DNA of 64,000 nucleotides, taken from the NCBI RefSeq assembly GCF_030295935.1, contig NZ_AP027362.1, positions 3,162,001-3,226,000 on the forward strand, in the 5' to 3' direction. The notes below the pieces were generated by a model. That model was not told the origin of the DNA. It was given only the letters and a program-made list of their open reading frames with translations, and made no database searches. This document shows, in pieces, positions 7,796 to 17,909 of the stretch (positions are counted from its first letter, which is position 1; every line of letters starts with the position of its first letter). Made by a program: the position numbers and the translations under genes. This DNA is from Thalassotalea piscium (GTDB lineage: Bacteria; Pseudomonadota; Gammaproteobacteria; Enterobacterales; Alteromonadaceae).

Positions 7796-9151
7796 TTATA
7801 AGGAATGAATAAACACTATTGCAATAGCAGTAGGACAAACAAACTTAGTATACCAAGGCCAAATTTTCCAGAAGAAGCTTGACCCTACATGTTCATTTCC
7901 TTGCTGAATTTCTTGTAATATTTCATTGCGATGCCAAATCCAACCAACAAAAATACAACAAAGCATTGCAATAATTGGCTGTCCATATTGAGTAGCTAAT
8001 ATTGCCACGAAATCTAACATCACACCGATATTGCTTATAATCGCAAGACTGATCAGAAAGATAATTATGCCGACAAACGTTGTTGCTTTTTTACGCTCGA
8101 CATCATGGCGCTCTACAATGTATGACACAGGGCCTTCAAGCATTGATATAGAAGAAGTAAGGGCAGCAATAGACATTAGAACGAAAAATGCGAAACCAAC
8201 AAATAAGCCACCTGAACCCATCGTATTAAATAGTGCAGGTAAGACAGTAAATACTAACCCTGAGCCAGATATTAAACTACCGTCTTCAGCAAATATTGCA
8301 ACGCCTTGCGCCTGAGCAACATACATAGCAGGTATAATTAACAAGCCCGCTAGAAAAGCGATAGATACATCAATTAAGGTAACTTGAGCACCCAAAGTTA
8401 CTAAATTTTCCTTTTTAGAAATATAAGAGCCATAAATAACCATCACACTGGTGCCTAATGATAATGAAAAGAACGCCTGTCCTAATGCGCTAATCAATAA
8501 ACCAGGTTCTAATACTCTTGAAATGTCAGGGCTAAGATAAGCAAGCAAGCCTTCATCGGCACCTTCTAAGGTAAAAACATAGGCAATTAACAATATTAAT
8601 AACGTAATTAACATTGGCATTAAACGTTTTGACCATTTTTCTATACCATCTTCAACGCCTCGACGTATGATAAAAATGGTTAAAAACATAAATAGACCAG
8701 TAAATAAAATATTACGTGGTAAAGATTGAGTGATCACCCATTCAGCACCGCTGTTAATACCTGTAATTGTTAAAACAGGTTCAATCGCATAAGACATCAT
8801 CCAACCTGCAATGATGCCATAAAAGCTTAATATTAATGCGGCACAAACAATACCTGAAAAACCGACAAAGAAAGCAAAGCGCTTATGAAACAGGGTGCGT
8901 GACATTTTTTGTAACGATGTGACCGCATTCGCTTGACCATAGCGGCCAATCAATAACTCAGCCATAAAAGCAGGATACGCTAACGTAAATGCTAGAAACA
9001 AATACACTAAAACAAATGCCGCACCGCCATTACTTGCCGTTTGCGTAGGGAAGCCCCAAATATTCCCCAAACCCACTGCAGAACCCGCTGCAGCCATAAT
9101 AAATCCTAAACGAGAGCTAAACTCTCCTCTTGAAACAGCCATTACATCCAT
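7796..9151 (-). CDS. Sodium-dependent transporter, NSS/SNF family
   Basis: This 451-residue protein has about twelve hydrophobic segments. The TM1 motif GSAVGLGNIWGFPTQTASNGG and the TM6-region ALGQAFFSLSLGTSVMVIYGSY are diagnostic of neurotransmitter:sodium symporters. It should import a small amino-acid-like solute with Na+ at the inner membrane. The usual WRFPY of TM1 reads WGFPT here, so the extracellular-gate Arg of characterised members is missing; this variant is common in a marine subgroup as far as I recall. Start may be the ATG at 9151 or the ATG at 9142. The 399-bp gap upstream (9152-9550) holds no gene or repeat that I can see. Confidence 0.92.
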   Translation of the reverse strand: MDVMAVSRGEFSSRLGFIMAAAGSAVGLGNIWGFPTQTASNGGAAFVLVYLFLAFTLAYPAFMAELLIGRYGQANAVTSLQKMSRTLFHKRFAFFVGFSGIVCAALILSFYGIIAGWMMSYAIEPVLTITGINSGAEWVITQSLPRNILFTGLFMFLTIFIIRRGVEDGIEKWSKRLMPMLITLLILLIAYVFTLEGADEGLLAYLSPDISRVLEPGLLISALGQAFFSLSLGTSVMVIYGSYISKKENLVTLGAQVTLIDVSIAFLAGLLIIPAMYVAQAQGVAIFAEDGSLISGSGLVFTVLPALFNTMGSGGLFVGFAFFVLMSIAALTSSISMLEGPVSYIVERHDVERKKATTFVGIIIFLISLAIISNIGVMLDFVAILATQYGQPIIAMLCCIFVGWIWHRNEILQEIQQGNEHVGSSFFWKIWPWYTKFVCPTAIAIVFIHSL

Positions 9152-9550
9152 CTTTATTATTATAAATTCGCTTTAATCTACTCAAACTAGAAGCAAAAAA
9201 ACAGTGTTTTGTGCTAACTCGCCACTTTTATAAGTTAAAAGATTGCGGATTTTGTAAAGATGCTGTTACCTAACACCTTTAACAATTTAATTTCAGAGTG
9301 CTTGAATAGAGATTAAGTTAAGTATTATCAACAATTAAAACGAATAAATATGTGTATATTGAGAATAATCGATGACGACTTTTGCTTTATGAGTAAAGTA
9401 ACTTCACCTGCGGTATTTTGTCGCAGTTTTAATGTTTCTCATTTGAATTTGGATAAGCTATGCAATAATACACTAGCAGTTTAATTAATGCTCTAAGTAG
9501 GTTAACTGCTCAACTCCACCCTTATAATGTTTTGTGTTATTTTGTGCCTG

Positions 9551-10090
9551 TTATATTTTTTGTGTAACAGGCTTTTTTTGTAATTTACGCTGTAGCGTTC
9601 TACGGTGCATAGATAACTGACGAGCGGTGGCTGAAATATTACCTTTGTTAACTTTTAACACCTGTTGAATATGCTGCCATTCCACTTGCTCTGCCGATAA
9701 AATAGTTTCGTCAATAGTATGAGTTTCGATAGGTAAAGAGCTACCATCAAGTAAAGTAGACAAAAGCGTTTGTGTATCAACTGGCTTAGCCAAATAATTA
9801 TCAGCGCCGAGTTTAATAGCATCCACCGCTGTTGCAATACTGGCAAATCCTGTCAACAACACAATTTTAGCACTAGGTAACAAGCTGCGGATCGGTTTAA
9901 TTAATGCTAAACCACTTTCATTTTCAAGCTTCATATCTAATAAAACATATTGTGGAATATGTCGGTGGCACGCTAATAAGGCATCACTTACATTAAAGCA
10001 GTTATAAACCTCAAAACCATGTTGTTCCAAGCGTCTTTTCATTGTTTTTGCTAATGCCACATCATCTTCTACTATTAATAATTTTTTCAT
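9551..10090 (-). CDS. Response regulator, ActR/RegA/PrrA type with Fis-like HTH
   Basis: From the ATG at 10090, which has GGAGG just upstream, this gives 179 residues; an earlier in-frame start at 10114 lacks that support. The receiver domain shows LLIVEDD, the phospho-acceptor Asp in QYVLLDMKLENESGL, and the LTGFAS and NYLAKPVD regions. A proline-free linker leads to a C-terminal Fis-type helix-turn-helix (KGNISATARQLSMHRRTLQRKL). This is the compact RegA/ActR layout, a redox-responsive regulator in alphaproteobacteria. It lies 35 bp downstream of its kinase gene. The RegBA-type function is inferred from homology. Confidence 0.9.
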   Translation of the reverse strand: MKKLLIVEDDVALAKTMKRRLEQHGFEVYNCFNVSDALLACHRHIPQYVLLDMKLENESGLALIKPIRSLLPSAKIVLLTGFASIATAVDAIKLGADNYLAKPVDTQTLLSTLLDGSSLPIETHTIDETILSAEQVEWQHIQQVLKVNKGNISATARQLSMHRRTLQRKLQKKPVTQKI

Positions 10091-10125
10091 TTTCCCTCCT
10101 ACTTTACACAGCATGATAATTACCT

Positions 10126-11370
10126 TTAAGGTAAAACCAAAGGTAAACTAACGGTGGCAATTGCACCTTTTTCACCATGGTTAGTTAATATCAACTCTCC
10201 TCCTAATCTTTCAAAACTGGAATGACTTAAAAGTACTGCCATGCCGAACCCTTGCTCACTAACAATTGGCTGAACACCAAGCTGAGCGAGCTTTTCTTGG
10301 CTGAAGCCTTTGCCAAAATCTCTTATCTCTAAGTATAAATTACTATCATCATGATGAGTTTTAATTTCTATATGCTGGCTGTAATTGGCTTGTGTCGCTC
10401 TAATTGCATTATTTACAATGTTAATAATTGCAGGTAATAAAGAACTATTCGCCTGGACCTTTTTATCATCACCCTCATCACACTCCAACGTAGTTAAAAG
10501 TAACTCAGGATGATTTAATGCAATATAATCTTTGATGTCTGAAGAGATTTTTGTCGCCGAAATTAAATATGTATTCTGCTCCTTAATATCAAACACCATC
10601 TGTCTGAAAGTATTTAAACTATCAGTACAGCGCTGCAGCTCTGTCTGCAAGTCATTGATCAACTCTGATGAAGGATTATCCTCTTTTAACTCGTCAACTA
10701 TCATACATGCTGTTGATATTGGTGTTGCCAGCTGATGTGTTACTTGCGCAGATGCCACCCCTAAAGAAATGATTTTTTCTTGCTTAAGCTGTTCTTCTCG
10801 ATATTGAGCAATGGCTTTATCTTTCACACGGTTATTAATCGCCATTCTGCCTACCACCAATGCAACTACCAATGCAGAGAACAAAAAGTTTATCCACATA
10901 GCAATAAAATGCCCTTCCATGTTGCCATGCATAACGCTCATTGGCATTAACCATAACTGTACCGAGTAACTAGCAATCGCCAAAAAGGCAACAAAAAACA
11001 AACGAGGAGCAGATAGTGTTACAGCTGATATGGCAATAGGTATTAGTAGTAAAGAGACAAAGGCATTAGTCGCTCCGCCACTAAAGCTTAATAACGCAGA
11101 AAGAAAAACAATATCTGCAATAACTTGCCATGAAAGCGCCTGCTTAGTGACATGTTGTTTTTTTCTGAAGTACCAATAACTAATAAAAGTGAAAACTATC
11201 TCACAAAAAATAACGACCATCAGCTCAAACCATGGCAAATGATAATGCAGCGCAAAGTGAACAAATAAAAGCAATATTATTTGAATTATTATAGCGATGG
11301 TACGTAACGACAGCACCATAAAAATAGGAGTTAATTTAGAGGAATGTAACGGCATATAGTTTAGTGGCAT
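10126..11370 (-). CDS. Sensor histidine kinase, RegB/ActS/PrrB type
   Basis: The 414-residue protein has about six membrane segments in the first 180 residues, then a dimerisation/H-box VTHQLATPISTACMIVDEL (phospho-acceptor His followed by the LATP of RegB-like kinases), an N box (INIVNNAIRATQANY) and G boxes (LEIRDFGKGFSQ, GFGMAVLLSHS). RegB senses respiratory redox state through its membrane ubiquinone-binding loop and a cytosolic Cys. I do not see the classical RegB Cys next to the H-box here, so the signal may differ. It is transcribed upstream of its regulator gene. Confidence 0.9.
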   Translation of the reverse strand: MPLNYMPLHSSKLTPIFMVLSLRTIAIIIQIILLLFVHFALHYHLPWFELMVVIFCEIVFTFISYWYFRKKQHVTKQALSWQVIADIVFLSALLSFSGGATNAFVSLLLIPIAISAVTLSAPRLFFVAFLAIASYSVQLWLMPMSVMHGNMEGHFIAMWINFLFSALVVALVVGRMAINNRVKDKAIAQYREEQLKQEKIISLGVASAQVTHQLATPISTACMIVDELKEDNPSSELINDLQTELQRCTDSLNTFRQMVFDIKEQNTYLISATKISSDIKDYIALNHPELLLTTLECDEGDDKKVQANSSLLPAIINIVNNAIRATQANYSQHIEIKTHHDDSNLYLEIRDFGKGFSQEKLAQLGVQPIVSEQGFGMAVLLSHSSFERLGGELILTNHGEKGAIATVSLPLVLP

Positions 11371-11543
11371 CTTGCTTATTACTTGTTGTTTGAAATAACA
11401 GTGTATTAATTTAATAACAAAAATAATATGACTTAAAACATAGAAACAAAAGAAAGTTAAAACTTAATAGACACTATTACACAAGCAAAATACAATACAA
11501 CAATCTGTTACACCCAATGAATAGCAACTGACAAGGATCGAAA

Positions 11544-12086
11544 ATGAAAACTGAACAAATCACACTAGGTGCAGGTTGTTTTTGGTGTGTTGAAACAATA
11601 TTTGCACGTTTAAAAGGTGTAAACAAAGTAATTAGTGGTTACGCTGATGGTGATATAGAAGATCCAACATACGAGCAGGTTTGTACAGGAACAACCAATC
11701 ATGCAGAAGTAGTGCAAATAAGCTATGACCCACACGTTATTTCTTTTGAGAAATTACTTACTGTCTTTTTTGCTATTCATGACCCAACCACATTAAATCG
11801 CCAAGGTGGTGACATAGGAACACAATACCGCTCAACCGTAATTTTTCATACTGATGAGCAGCGTGCTGCAACAATAAACAAAATAGAAGCGCTAGAACAG
11901 AGTGGTGAGTTTGAACAAAAAATTGTAACCACTGTGGTACCTTTTTCACATTTTTATAGTGCTGAAAGTTATCACCAAGATTACTTTACTAATAACACCG
12001 ATAACCAATATTGCCAGTTAGTTGTTGCCAAAAAAGTACAAAAATTCCTTAGCAACTTTTCACACTTATTAAAAGATGAAAAATAA
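11544..12086 (+). CDS. msrA: Peptide-methionine (S)-S-oxide reductase MsrA
   Basis: This 180-residue MsrA carries the catalytic GAGCFWCVE motif (nucleophile Cys12), SGYADGDIEDPTYEQVCTGTTNHAEVV, GGDIGTQYRSTVIF and a C-terminal SYHQDYF. It reduces methionine-S-sulfoxide in oxidised proteins using thioredoxin. RBS AAGGATC precedes the ATG. It stands alone, divergent from the kinase gene and convergent with ybbN, and belongs with the surrounding redox functions. Confidence 0.95.
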   Translation: MKTEQITLGAGCFWCVETIFARLKGVNKVISGYADGDIEDPTYEQVCTGTTNHAEVVQISYDPHVISFEKLLTVFFAIHDPTTLNRQGGDIGTQYRSTVIFHTDEQRAATINKIEALEQSGEFEQKIVTTVVPFSHFYSAESYHQDYFTNNTDNQYCQLVVAKKVQKFLSNFSHLLKDEK

Positions 12087-12117
12087 CTTTAAACCCTAGG
12101 GCTCTAGGGTTTAAGCT

Positions 12118-13011
12118 CTAATACATCATTGAAAATAATTTACGTCGATATTTTGAAGCTAGCGGATCACCTTCTGGTAATGCTTTAAGTACATCGAGTA
12201 ATAAATGTTTACTTTCACCTTCATCTGCATTTTTTTGCACAAGTGAAAAAAGAATCACCAAGGCTTCTTCATTTCGATTTACCTGGCTGTATTGTGTAGC
12301 CAGTTGCTTCTGCAATTCTATGTTATCGGGAGTTTTTGCTAACTGCTCTTCTAATGCTTTTATTTCTGGCGAGTCTGCGGCTTGCATTGCTAATTCAAGC
12401 TTTGCAAGTACTGCTTGATAGTCACTGTCTTGATCTATCATTTTAATACTCGCGATTAACGACTCTGCTTCATCTAGTTTTCCCACCAAGATCGAACATT
12501 CAGCGAGTATTAACTTAATATCTGCACGATCATTCGCTAACTGATAGGCTTTGTGAGCATTAGTGTATGCTTCATTAATTTGCTCTTGAGCGAGCAGTTC
12601 CTTTGCTTCTTTAAATAAAGTATCTTCAGCCTTAGGTAGATATTTTTCTAAAAAAGCGTCAATAGTTTCATCTGTCTGCGGGCCAGAAAGTCCATCTATG
12701 GGTTGGCCATCTTGCACTAAAACCGCCGTTGGTAAAGATTGTAAACCAAATTGAGCCGCTATTTGCTGCTGCGTTAAACAGTCAACAGTTGTTAATAAAA
12801 TAGTATCTGAATATTGTGCAAGTTTTTGGGTAAGTTTATCCCTTAACTCTACACTTTCAGGCACTTGTTCAGCCCAAAAGTCAACTAAAACTAACGTGGT
12901 TTTAGATCGTTCAAGTATTACATCTTGAAAATTTTCTAACGTTATTGCTATTGGATAATCTGTCACTGTTGTTTCCACTTTTTTGTCTTCACGATTACCT
13001 GATCCTGTCAT
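12118..13011 (-). CDS. ybbN: Thioredoxin-like co-chaperone YbbN (CnoX)
   Basis: This is a 297-residue protein with an N-terminal thioredoxin fold (about 20-125: TTLVLVDFWAEQVPESVELRD, FGLQSLPTAVLVQDGQPI) and a C-terminal TPR-like helical region (about 130-290). The CxxC redox site is replaced by VPES, so it is not a dithiol oxidoreductase. That fits the YbbN/CnoX family, which holds unfolding proteins and cooperates with GroEL and DnaK, notably under oxidative stress. The start at 13011 gives a leader of about 15 residues; the ATG choice is not certain. Confidence 0.88.
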   Translation of the reverse strand: MTGSGNREDKKVETTVTDYPIAITLENFQDVILERSKTTLVLVDFWAEQVPESVELRDKLTQKLAQYSDTILLTTVDCLTQQQIAAQFGLQSLPTAVLVQDGQPIDGLSGPQTDETIDAFLEKYLPKAEDTLFKEAKELLAQEQINEAYTNAHKAYQLANDRADIKLILAECSILVGKLDEAESLIASIKMIDQDSDYQAVLAKLELAMQAADSPEIKALEEQLAKTPDNIELQKQLATQYSQVNRNEEALVILFSLVQKNADEGESKHLLLDVLKALPEGDPLASKYRRKLFSMMY

Positions 13012-13259
13012 CTTTAGCAGATCAAATATATGCTTAAGTAATATTGATTTTGGGACTATTACTACTTATGCAAGGGTTTGTGTACTTTAATTAAATTTTT
13101 ATTTTTAGAACTAATAAGGCTATAGTTGGTTTATCTTTATAATAAGTTTAAAAAAGTGTGCCAAATTTAGGTTATAGGGCTATCGAGTACTCAGTTTATA
13201 GCAGAGAATAAAATAAAAAAGAAACAGCCCCTAGAAAATAAATTATATTGTGAGGAAAA

Positions 13260-14675
13260 GTGCGAAAGACGTTGAAAGTATTATTACTAATATCGAGTAG
13301 TTTAATTCCAATATTTACTTATGCCGTACAACCAACAACGGTAAAGTATTGTGTAGATCCCGACTGGGCACCTTACGAGTCAATTGTAGACCAAAAACAT
13401 GTTGGTATATCTAAAGTTTTTGTTGATTTAATCGCGGCAAAGTCGCAGATAAACTTTATTTTAGTGCCAACCACATCTTGGGGGCAAACGTTAAAGTATA
13501 CCCAAACAGGTCAGTGCGATTTAATCCCCTTATTAAACGCTAGTGCAGAACGTGAAAAGTTTCTTTCATTCAGTGATGAATATTTCAGAGCACCCAACGC
13601 AATCTATGCACATTTTAACAAGCCTATAATAGGGAGCTTGTCTGGATTAACAAATCAAACTGTCGCTGTTGTCTCAAACTACCGTCTACATCATTACCTA
13701 AAAAACAATTACCCTAATATTAATATTGTTGCAGTTAAAACAGGCCTGGTTGGATTAAAAAAAATAGATAACAAAGAAGTAGACTACTTTGTGGGCTCCT
13801 TTCATGCGGCAAATCGAATTATTGAAGAAAATAATTTCAGTGATATTAGAATTGCAGGAATAACAAATTTGGAAGACTATTTTCGAATTGGTGTTAGTAA
13901 AGGTAACGAACATTTATTACCCATATTCAATAGTGCTATTAAACAAATTACACCTGAAGAGCGTAAAGGGATTTCAAGTTATTTAAGGTCGATTAAAGTT
14001 ATTAAGTCACCAGACTATACTCATTTAATGCAAGCTGGTTTAGTGTTTATAATTATCTTAATTGTACTTAGCATCAGATACTTTCAATCAACTAAATACG
14101 CCAGAATGCTTGCAGAAAAAAATAACGTACTTGAAAAACTGCACAGCGAGCTTGATCACAAAAATAAACAATTAACAGACCTTGCGATGAAAGATCCGTT
14201 AACCGGTTTATATAACAGAACTCACCTGTCCACGATCATTGATCAACAAATTAAATTAATCTCACGCTATCAAACAAACGTATGCATGTTAATGATAGAT
14301 ATAGACGACTTTAAGCTTATAAATGATAACAACGGGCACATAGTCGGCGATGATATTTTAAAACGTATTTCAGCAATACTGTGCAAATTAGCAAGAGAGA
14401 CAGATATTATTTCGCGTTGGGGTGGTGAAGAGTTCGTGGTTATTTGTCCTGAAACCACATTAACATCAGCACTGCAACTAGCTGAGCGTTTTCAAAAGGC
14501 AATGGCGTCTATAACTATTGAAGACATTGATGGCATTACCTGTAGTATTGGCATTGCAGAACTTGAAAAAAACATTACCGCCAAAGAGTGGTTTAAAAGG
14601 GCTGATAAGGCCATGTACCAAGCTAAAAGCAGTGGAAAAAATTGTATTCAGTTAGTTGAACTAACTGAATACTAA
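13260..14675 (+). CDS. Diguanylate cyclase with periplasmic SBP_bac_3 sensor domain
   Basis: The protein has 471 residues and starts at GTG with GAGGA upstream. Order: signal peptide (1-22), a solute-binding-protein family 3 domain (about 27-240: VKYCVDPDWAPYESI, LSGLTNQTVAVVSNYRLH), a membrane segment (about 256-275), a short coiled coil and a GGDEF domain (about 305-465) with an intact RWGGEEFVVIC active site. The allosteric I-site RETD lies five residues before GGEEF, so product inhibition is likely. It makes cyclic di-GMP in response to a periplasmic ligand, probably an amino acid or similar. It is convergent with the acyl-CoA dehydrogenase, only 4 bp between stops. Confidence 0.93.
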   Translation: MRKTLKVLLLISSSLIPIFTYAVQPTTVKYCVDPDWAPYESIVDQKHVGISKVFVDLIAAKSQINFILVPTTSWGQTLKYTQTGQCDLIPLLNASAEREKFLSFSDEYFRAPNAIYAHFNKPIIGSLSGLTNQTVAVVSNYRLHHYLKNNYPNINIVAVKTGLVGLKKIDNKEVDYFVGSFHAANRIIEENNFSDIRIAGITNLEDYFRIGVSKGNEHLLPIFNSAIKQITPEERKGISSYLRSIKVIKSPDYTHLMQAGLVFIIILIVLSIRYFQSTKYARMLAEKNNVLEKLHSELDHKNKQLTDLAMKDPLTGLYNRTHLSTIIDQQIKLISRYQTNVCMLMIDIDDFKLINDNNGHIVGDDILKRISAILCKLARETDIISRWGGEEFVVICPETTLTSALQLAERFQKAMASITIEDIDGITCSIGIAELEKNITAKEWFKRADKAMYQAKSSGKNCIQLVELTEY

Positions 14676-14679
14676 CTGT

Positions 14680-15837
14680 TTAACTAACTTGCTTTAATAG
14701 CTCTCTTGCAATGATCACTTTTTGTATTTCGCTTGTCCCTTCGTAAATAGAAGTGACACGTACATCGCGCGAATAACGTTCCAGCGGATATTCTTTAATA
14801 TAACCAGCACCGCCCATTAATTGTAAAGCGTCGTAACAAGCTTTATTCGCTTTTTCACTAGCGAAAAGCTTTGCCATTGATGCTGCCATTCCAAACGGTT
14901 GACCTAGATCTTTAGTGTAAGCAGCCTGCATAAGTAACAAACGTGCGGCTTCTAATTCTGTATAGCGCTCAGCTAACATCCACTGTAAACCTTGAAAATT
15001 AGCCAGTGGTTTACCAAATTGTTTACGTTCTAATAAATGTTGACGTGCAAAGTCCATCGCGGCTTTACCAATACCTAAAGCTAAAGATCCAATACCTATG
15101 CGCCCGCCTGCAAGCTCGCCAACAGCTACTGAAAATCCTTTATTTTCTAAGCCCATAAGCGCTGATGATGGTATACGACAGTTTTCAAAGTGTACTTCAT
15201 TTGTTGGCGATGCTTTTTGACCCATTTTCTCTTCAGCTTTAGCAACCGTAATGCCAGGGGTATTAGCTTCAACTAAGAAACAAGAGATTCCTTTGCCTTT
15301 AGGTGCATTTGAGTCGGTAACAGCCCAAACTACAAATAAGTCAGCAAAGCTCGCACTAGTAATATAAAGCTTACTACCATTTAAAATATAGTTATCACCG
15401 TCTTTTATTGCGGTAGTTTGCATACCTGCGGGATCAGAGCCTGCATTATTTTCAGTTAAACAAAAACCACCTGCTTTATATTCGCCACCACACAGTTTAG
15501 GTAAATATGTGTGTTTTTGCTCTTCATTACCAACCGCTTGTATCACTTCAGCCACCATATTAGTCACAGAAGTGGTTACAGCGGTAGATGCACATGCTTT
15601 AGCAATTTCAGTAATCGCTAAACTAAATGCAATAGTGCCTGCTTCAACGCCGCCATATTCCGCTTTAATGTTCAGCCCCATAAAGCCTAGCTCAGTTAAT
15701 TTAGCTAAATTACATAAAAACAAAGACTGATCTTGGTGTTCATCTAACTGTGCTGCAACAGGCGCAAGCTCGCTTTCTGCAAACTTACGTGCCATATCTT
15801 GAATCATCATTTGTTCTTCAGATAACGAAAGATCCAT
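14680..15837 (-). CDS. Acyl-CoA dehydrogenase
   Basis: This 385-residue FAD-dependent acyl-CoA dehydrogenase has the N-terminal helical domain (LSEEQMMIQDMARKFA), the FAD/substrate loop GGFCLTENNAGSDPAGMQT and YITSASFADLFVVWA. In the C-terminal domain the catalytic Glu lies in SIYEGTSEIQKVIIARELL. It introduces a trans-2 double bond in short or medium acyl-CoA, passing electrons to ETF. Chain-length specificity cannot be told; the pattern resembles butyryl/isobutyryl-type enzymes. No other beta-oxidation gene is adjacent. Confidence 0.93.
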   Translation of the reverse strand: MDLSLSEEQMMIQDMARKFAESELAPVAAQLDEHQDQSLFLCNLAKLTELGFMGLNIKAEYGGVEAGTIAFSLAITEIAKACASTAVTTSVTNMVAEVIQAVGNEEQKHTYLPKLCGGEYKAGGFCLTENNAGSDPAGMQTTAIKDGDNYILNGSKLYITSASFADLFVVWAVTDSNAPKGKGISCFLVEANTPGITVAKAEEKMGQKASPTNEVHFENCRIPSSALMGLENKGFSVAVGELAGGRIGIGSLALGIGKAAMDFARQHLLERKQFGKPLANFQGLQWMLAERYTELEAARLLLMQAAYTKDLGQPFGMAASMAKLFASEKANKACYDALQLMGGAGYIKEYPLERYSRDVRVTSIYEGTSEIQKVIIARELLKQVS

Positions 15838-15956
15838 AATTTCTAACTCACCGTGGTTAATTTAATAGGAGAAAAGCATATACCTGAGCATCTTTACGAT
15901 TTGTAGGTACAAAAATTATTATTTTACACGAAATATATTGTCTTGGTGCCTATAGC

Positions 15957-15989
15957 AAAAAGAATGCGCTCAACAGCGCATTCTTTTTT
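15957..15989. terminator. Intrinsic terminator (bidirectional)
   Basis: AAAAAGAATGCGCT and AGCGCATTCTTTTTT pair around a CAAC loop, with A- and T-runs on both sides. It lies upstream of the acyl-CoA dehydrogenase and just after the end of uppP on the minus strand, so it most likely ends the folB-folK-uppP transcript. Confidence 0.85.
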
Positions 15990-16015
15990 GTAAAGTAATC
16001 ATACCAAGATACAAA

Positions 16016-16828
16016 TTACCCAAGTACGAACCACAACAAACCAGCACCAAGTAAAAGACGATAAATAACAAATGGCATCATGCCAAGTTTATTAACTAAA
16101 ATAAGAAAATAATGAATACAGGCATAAGCACTAATAAAAGCTAAAACACTGCCAATTCCCATAGCTTGCCAATCGACAGTATCAGTACTTGTGATTAGTT
16201 TTACCGATAAGTAACTACCCGCCATTGCAATAGCGGGAATAGATAATAAGAAAGAAAACCTCGCTGCATTTTCACGGCTGAGTCCAAGCATTAATCCAAA
16301 TGTCATTGTAATACCCGAACGCGATGTTCCTGGTATTAAAGCAATTGCTTGTGCCAAACCTATAATCATTGCACCTTTTAAGCCTAACGCTTCTATATTC
16401 ACATTTTGCTTTGCTTTCAAATCAGCAAAGCCAAGTAATGCACCAAAAATTAGCGTGGTGGCAGCAATAACTAACGCTGAACGTAAATGCTCTTCAATTA
16501 TATCTTTACCTAAAAGTCCAAAAAGACCAGCTGGTATTGTTGCTAATAAAATCCACCAAGCTAATCTGCCATCAAAGCTATTAGTCCCTTTATTAGGCCC
16601 TACACCTAATGTGCCAAACCAAGCAACAGCCATGCAACCAACTTCTTTTCTAAAATAAAGCACGACCGCTAACAAAGTACCAACATGTACAGCCACATCA
16701 AATGCTAAACCTTGATCTTGCCACCCGAGAACAGCAGAAGGCAAAATTAAATGTGCAGAACTTGAAATAGGAAGGAATTCTGTAAGCCCTTGAATAAGGG
16801 ATAATATAATAATTTCTAAAGTGCTCAA
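16016..16828 (-). CDS. uppP: Undecaprenyl-diphosphate phosphatase UppP (BacA)
   Basis: The 270-residue membrane protein carries the two UppP signature motifs, [19 protein letters not shown] near the N-terminus and [19 protein letters not shown] in the second half, within about eight membrane segments. It recycles C55-PP to C55-P at the inner membrane for peptidoglycan and O-antigen synthesis. The start is TTG overlapping the folK TGA stop (TTGA), showing translational coupling in a folB-folK-uppP operon. Confidence 0.96.
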   Translation of the reverse strand: MSTLEIIILSLIQGLTEFLPISSSAHLILPSAVLGWQDQGLAFDVAVHVGTLLAVVLYFRKEVGCMAVAWFGTLGVGPNKGTNSFDGRLAWWILLATIPAGLFGLLGKDIIEEHLRSALVIAATTLIFGALLGFADLKAKQNVNIEALGLKGAMIIGLAQAIALIPGTSRSGITMTFGLMLGLSRENAARFSFLLSIPAIAMAGSYLSVKLITSTDTVDWQAMGIGSVLAFISAYACIHYFLILVNKLGMMPFVIYRLLLGAGLLWFVLG

Positions 16829-17337
16829 AGCTTAACCTCACCTGTTAAAGGTTCCCAAGTAAAAGGAACTTTTTCTATTTGTTGTGAATCTTTATCAAAT
16901 GCTTGCCACAAATCATTAAAACGTTGTTGTTTTTCAGGATGAATTAAATTGCCTGCGATTTCAGCTAAAGGGCACAATACAAAAGCATTGGTTAGAATTT
17001 CATGTCGAGGAAGTTGAACAGGCTCTGCTAATACTATGTCGTCAAACAATAAAATATCTAAATCTAAGGTGCGCGAGCTTAATTTTTGTGCGTTATTTGG
17101 CCGGCCAAATTGAAACTCAATCTCGCGCAATTTTTTAGATGTTTCACTAATACTTTGAGCTGTTTGAATACCGATAACCATATTAAAAAAACTGTCGCCG
17201 ACAAAACCAACAGCTTGGCATTCGTACAAAGAAGATAATATTAATTCACCATAAGCATGGTGAAGGGCATTTAAACCATTCGCTACATTAGCTTCTTTAT
17301 TAACATTAGAACCGAGCGATATATACACTTGCGCCAT
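16825..17337 (-). CDS. folK: 2-amino-4-hydroxy-6-hydroxymethyldihydropteridine pyrophosphokinase FolK
   Basis: The 170-residue protein has the HPPK landmarks [11 protein letters not shown] at the N-terminus, FQFGRP and [13 protein letters not shown] (Mg-binding Asp pair), then LPRHEI. It transfers pyrophosphate from ATP to the pterin alcohol in folate synthesis. Its ATG overlaps the folB stop (TAATG), and its own stop overlaps the uppP start. Confidence 0.95.
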   Translation of the reverse strand: MAQVYISLGSNVNKEANVANGLNALHHAYGELILSSLYECQAVGFVGDSFFNMVIGIQTAQSISETSKKLREIEFQFGRPNNAQKLSSRTLDLDILLFDDIVLAEPVQLPRHEILTNAFVLCPLAEIAGNLIHPEKQQRFNDLWQAFDKDSQQIEKVPFTWEPLTGEVKL

Positions 17338-17693
17338 TATGATTGTTGGCCTCGCTCTATTTCAACACCAACTGTTACTGCATTATGCACAGCTCCTGGT
17401 TTACCTATTTTTAACTTTAACCAGGGGATATTATATTGTGTTAATAAATAATGAGCCATTCGCTCTGCTAATGTTTCAATTAAATCTACTGGAGTTTTAT
17501 TAGCATATTCTGCAATTTTTTCTGATATTTCAGCATAGTCTAATGTTTTTGCTAACTCATCATTCTCAGCAGCAAGTGCAGTATTCCACCCCATGGTTAG
17601 ATCGATTACTAAGGTTTGTTTAATTTCTTTTTCCCAAGGATAAAAACCAATGGTTGTTTGAATACTTAATCCTTGAATAAACACTTTGTCCAT
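17337..17693 (-). CDS. folB: Dihydroneopterin aldolase FolB
   Basis: Starting at the ATG at 17693 gives 118 residues opening MDKVFIQGLSIQTTIGFYPWE, the normal FolB N-terminus; the in-frame start 24 bp upstream is probably unused. Other landmarks are LDYAEISEKI and LIETLAERMA. The C-terminal KIGKPGAVHNAVTVGVEIER carries the usual Lys. The enzyme produces 6-hydroxymethyl-dihydropterin, the FolK substrate. It is the first gene of the operon. Confidence 0.94.
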   Translation of the reverse strand: MDKVFIQGLSIQTTIGFYPWEKEIKQTLVIDLTMGWNTALAAENDELAKTLDYAEISEKIAEYANKTPVDLIETLAERMAHYLLTQYNIPWLKLKIGKPGAVHNAVTVGVEIERGQQS

Positions 17694-17909
17694 GACAACT
17701 CTCACTCGAGATAACAACTAAAAAGTAAAATTTACCGCAAAAATAACAAAACAGTAAAAAATAACGAAATAAATGGCGAGTTTACCTGCCAAAGAGTAGA
17801 AAAACTAGCAAAGTAAGGGATAGAATAGAGAAACTTCAAAGTTTTGTTTAACTGGCGGGGAAAATTGAAAAAAGACAATGGCGTTTACTTTCATGGATAG
17901 AAACTAGTT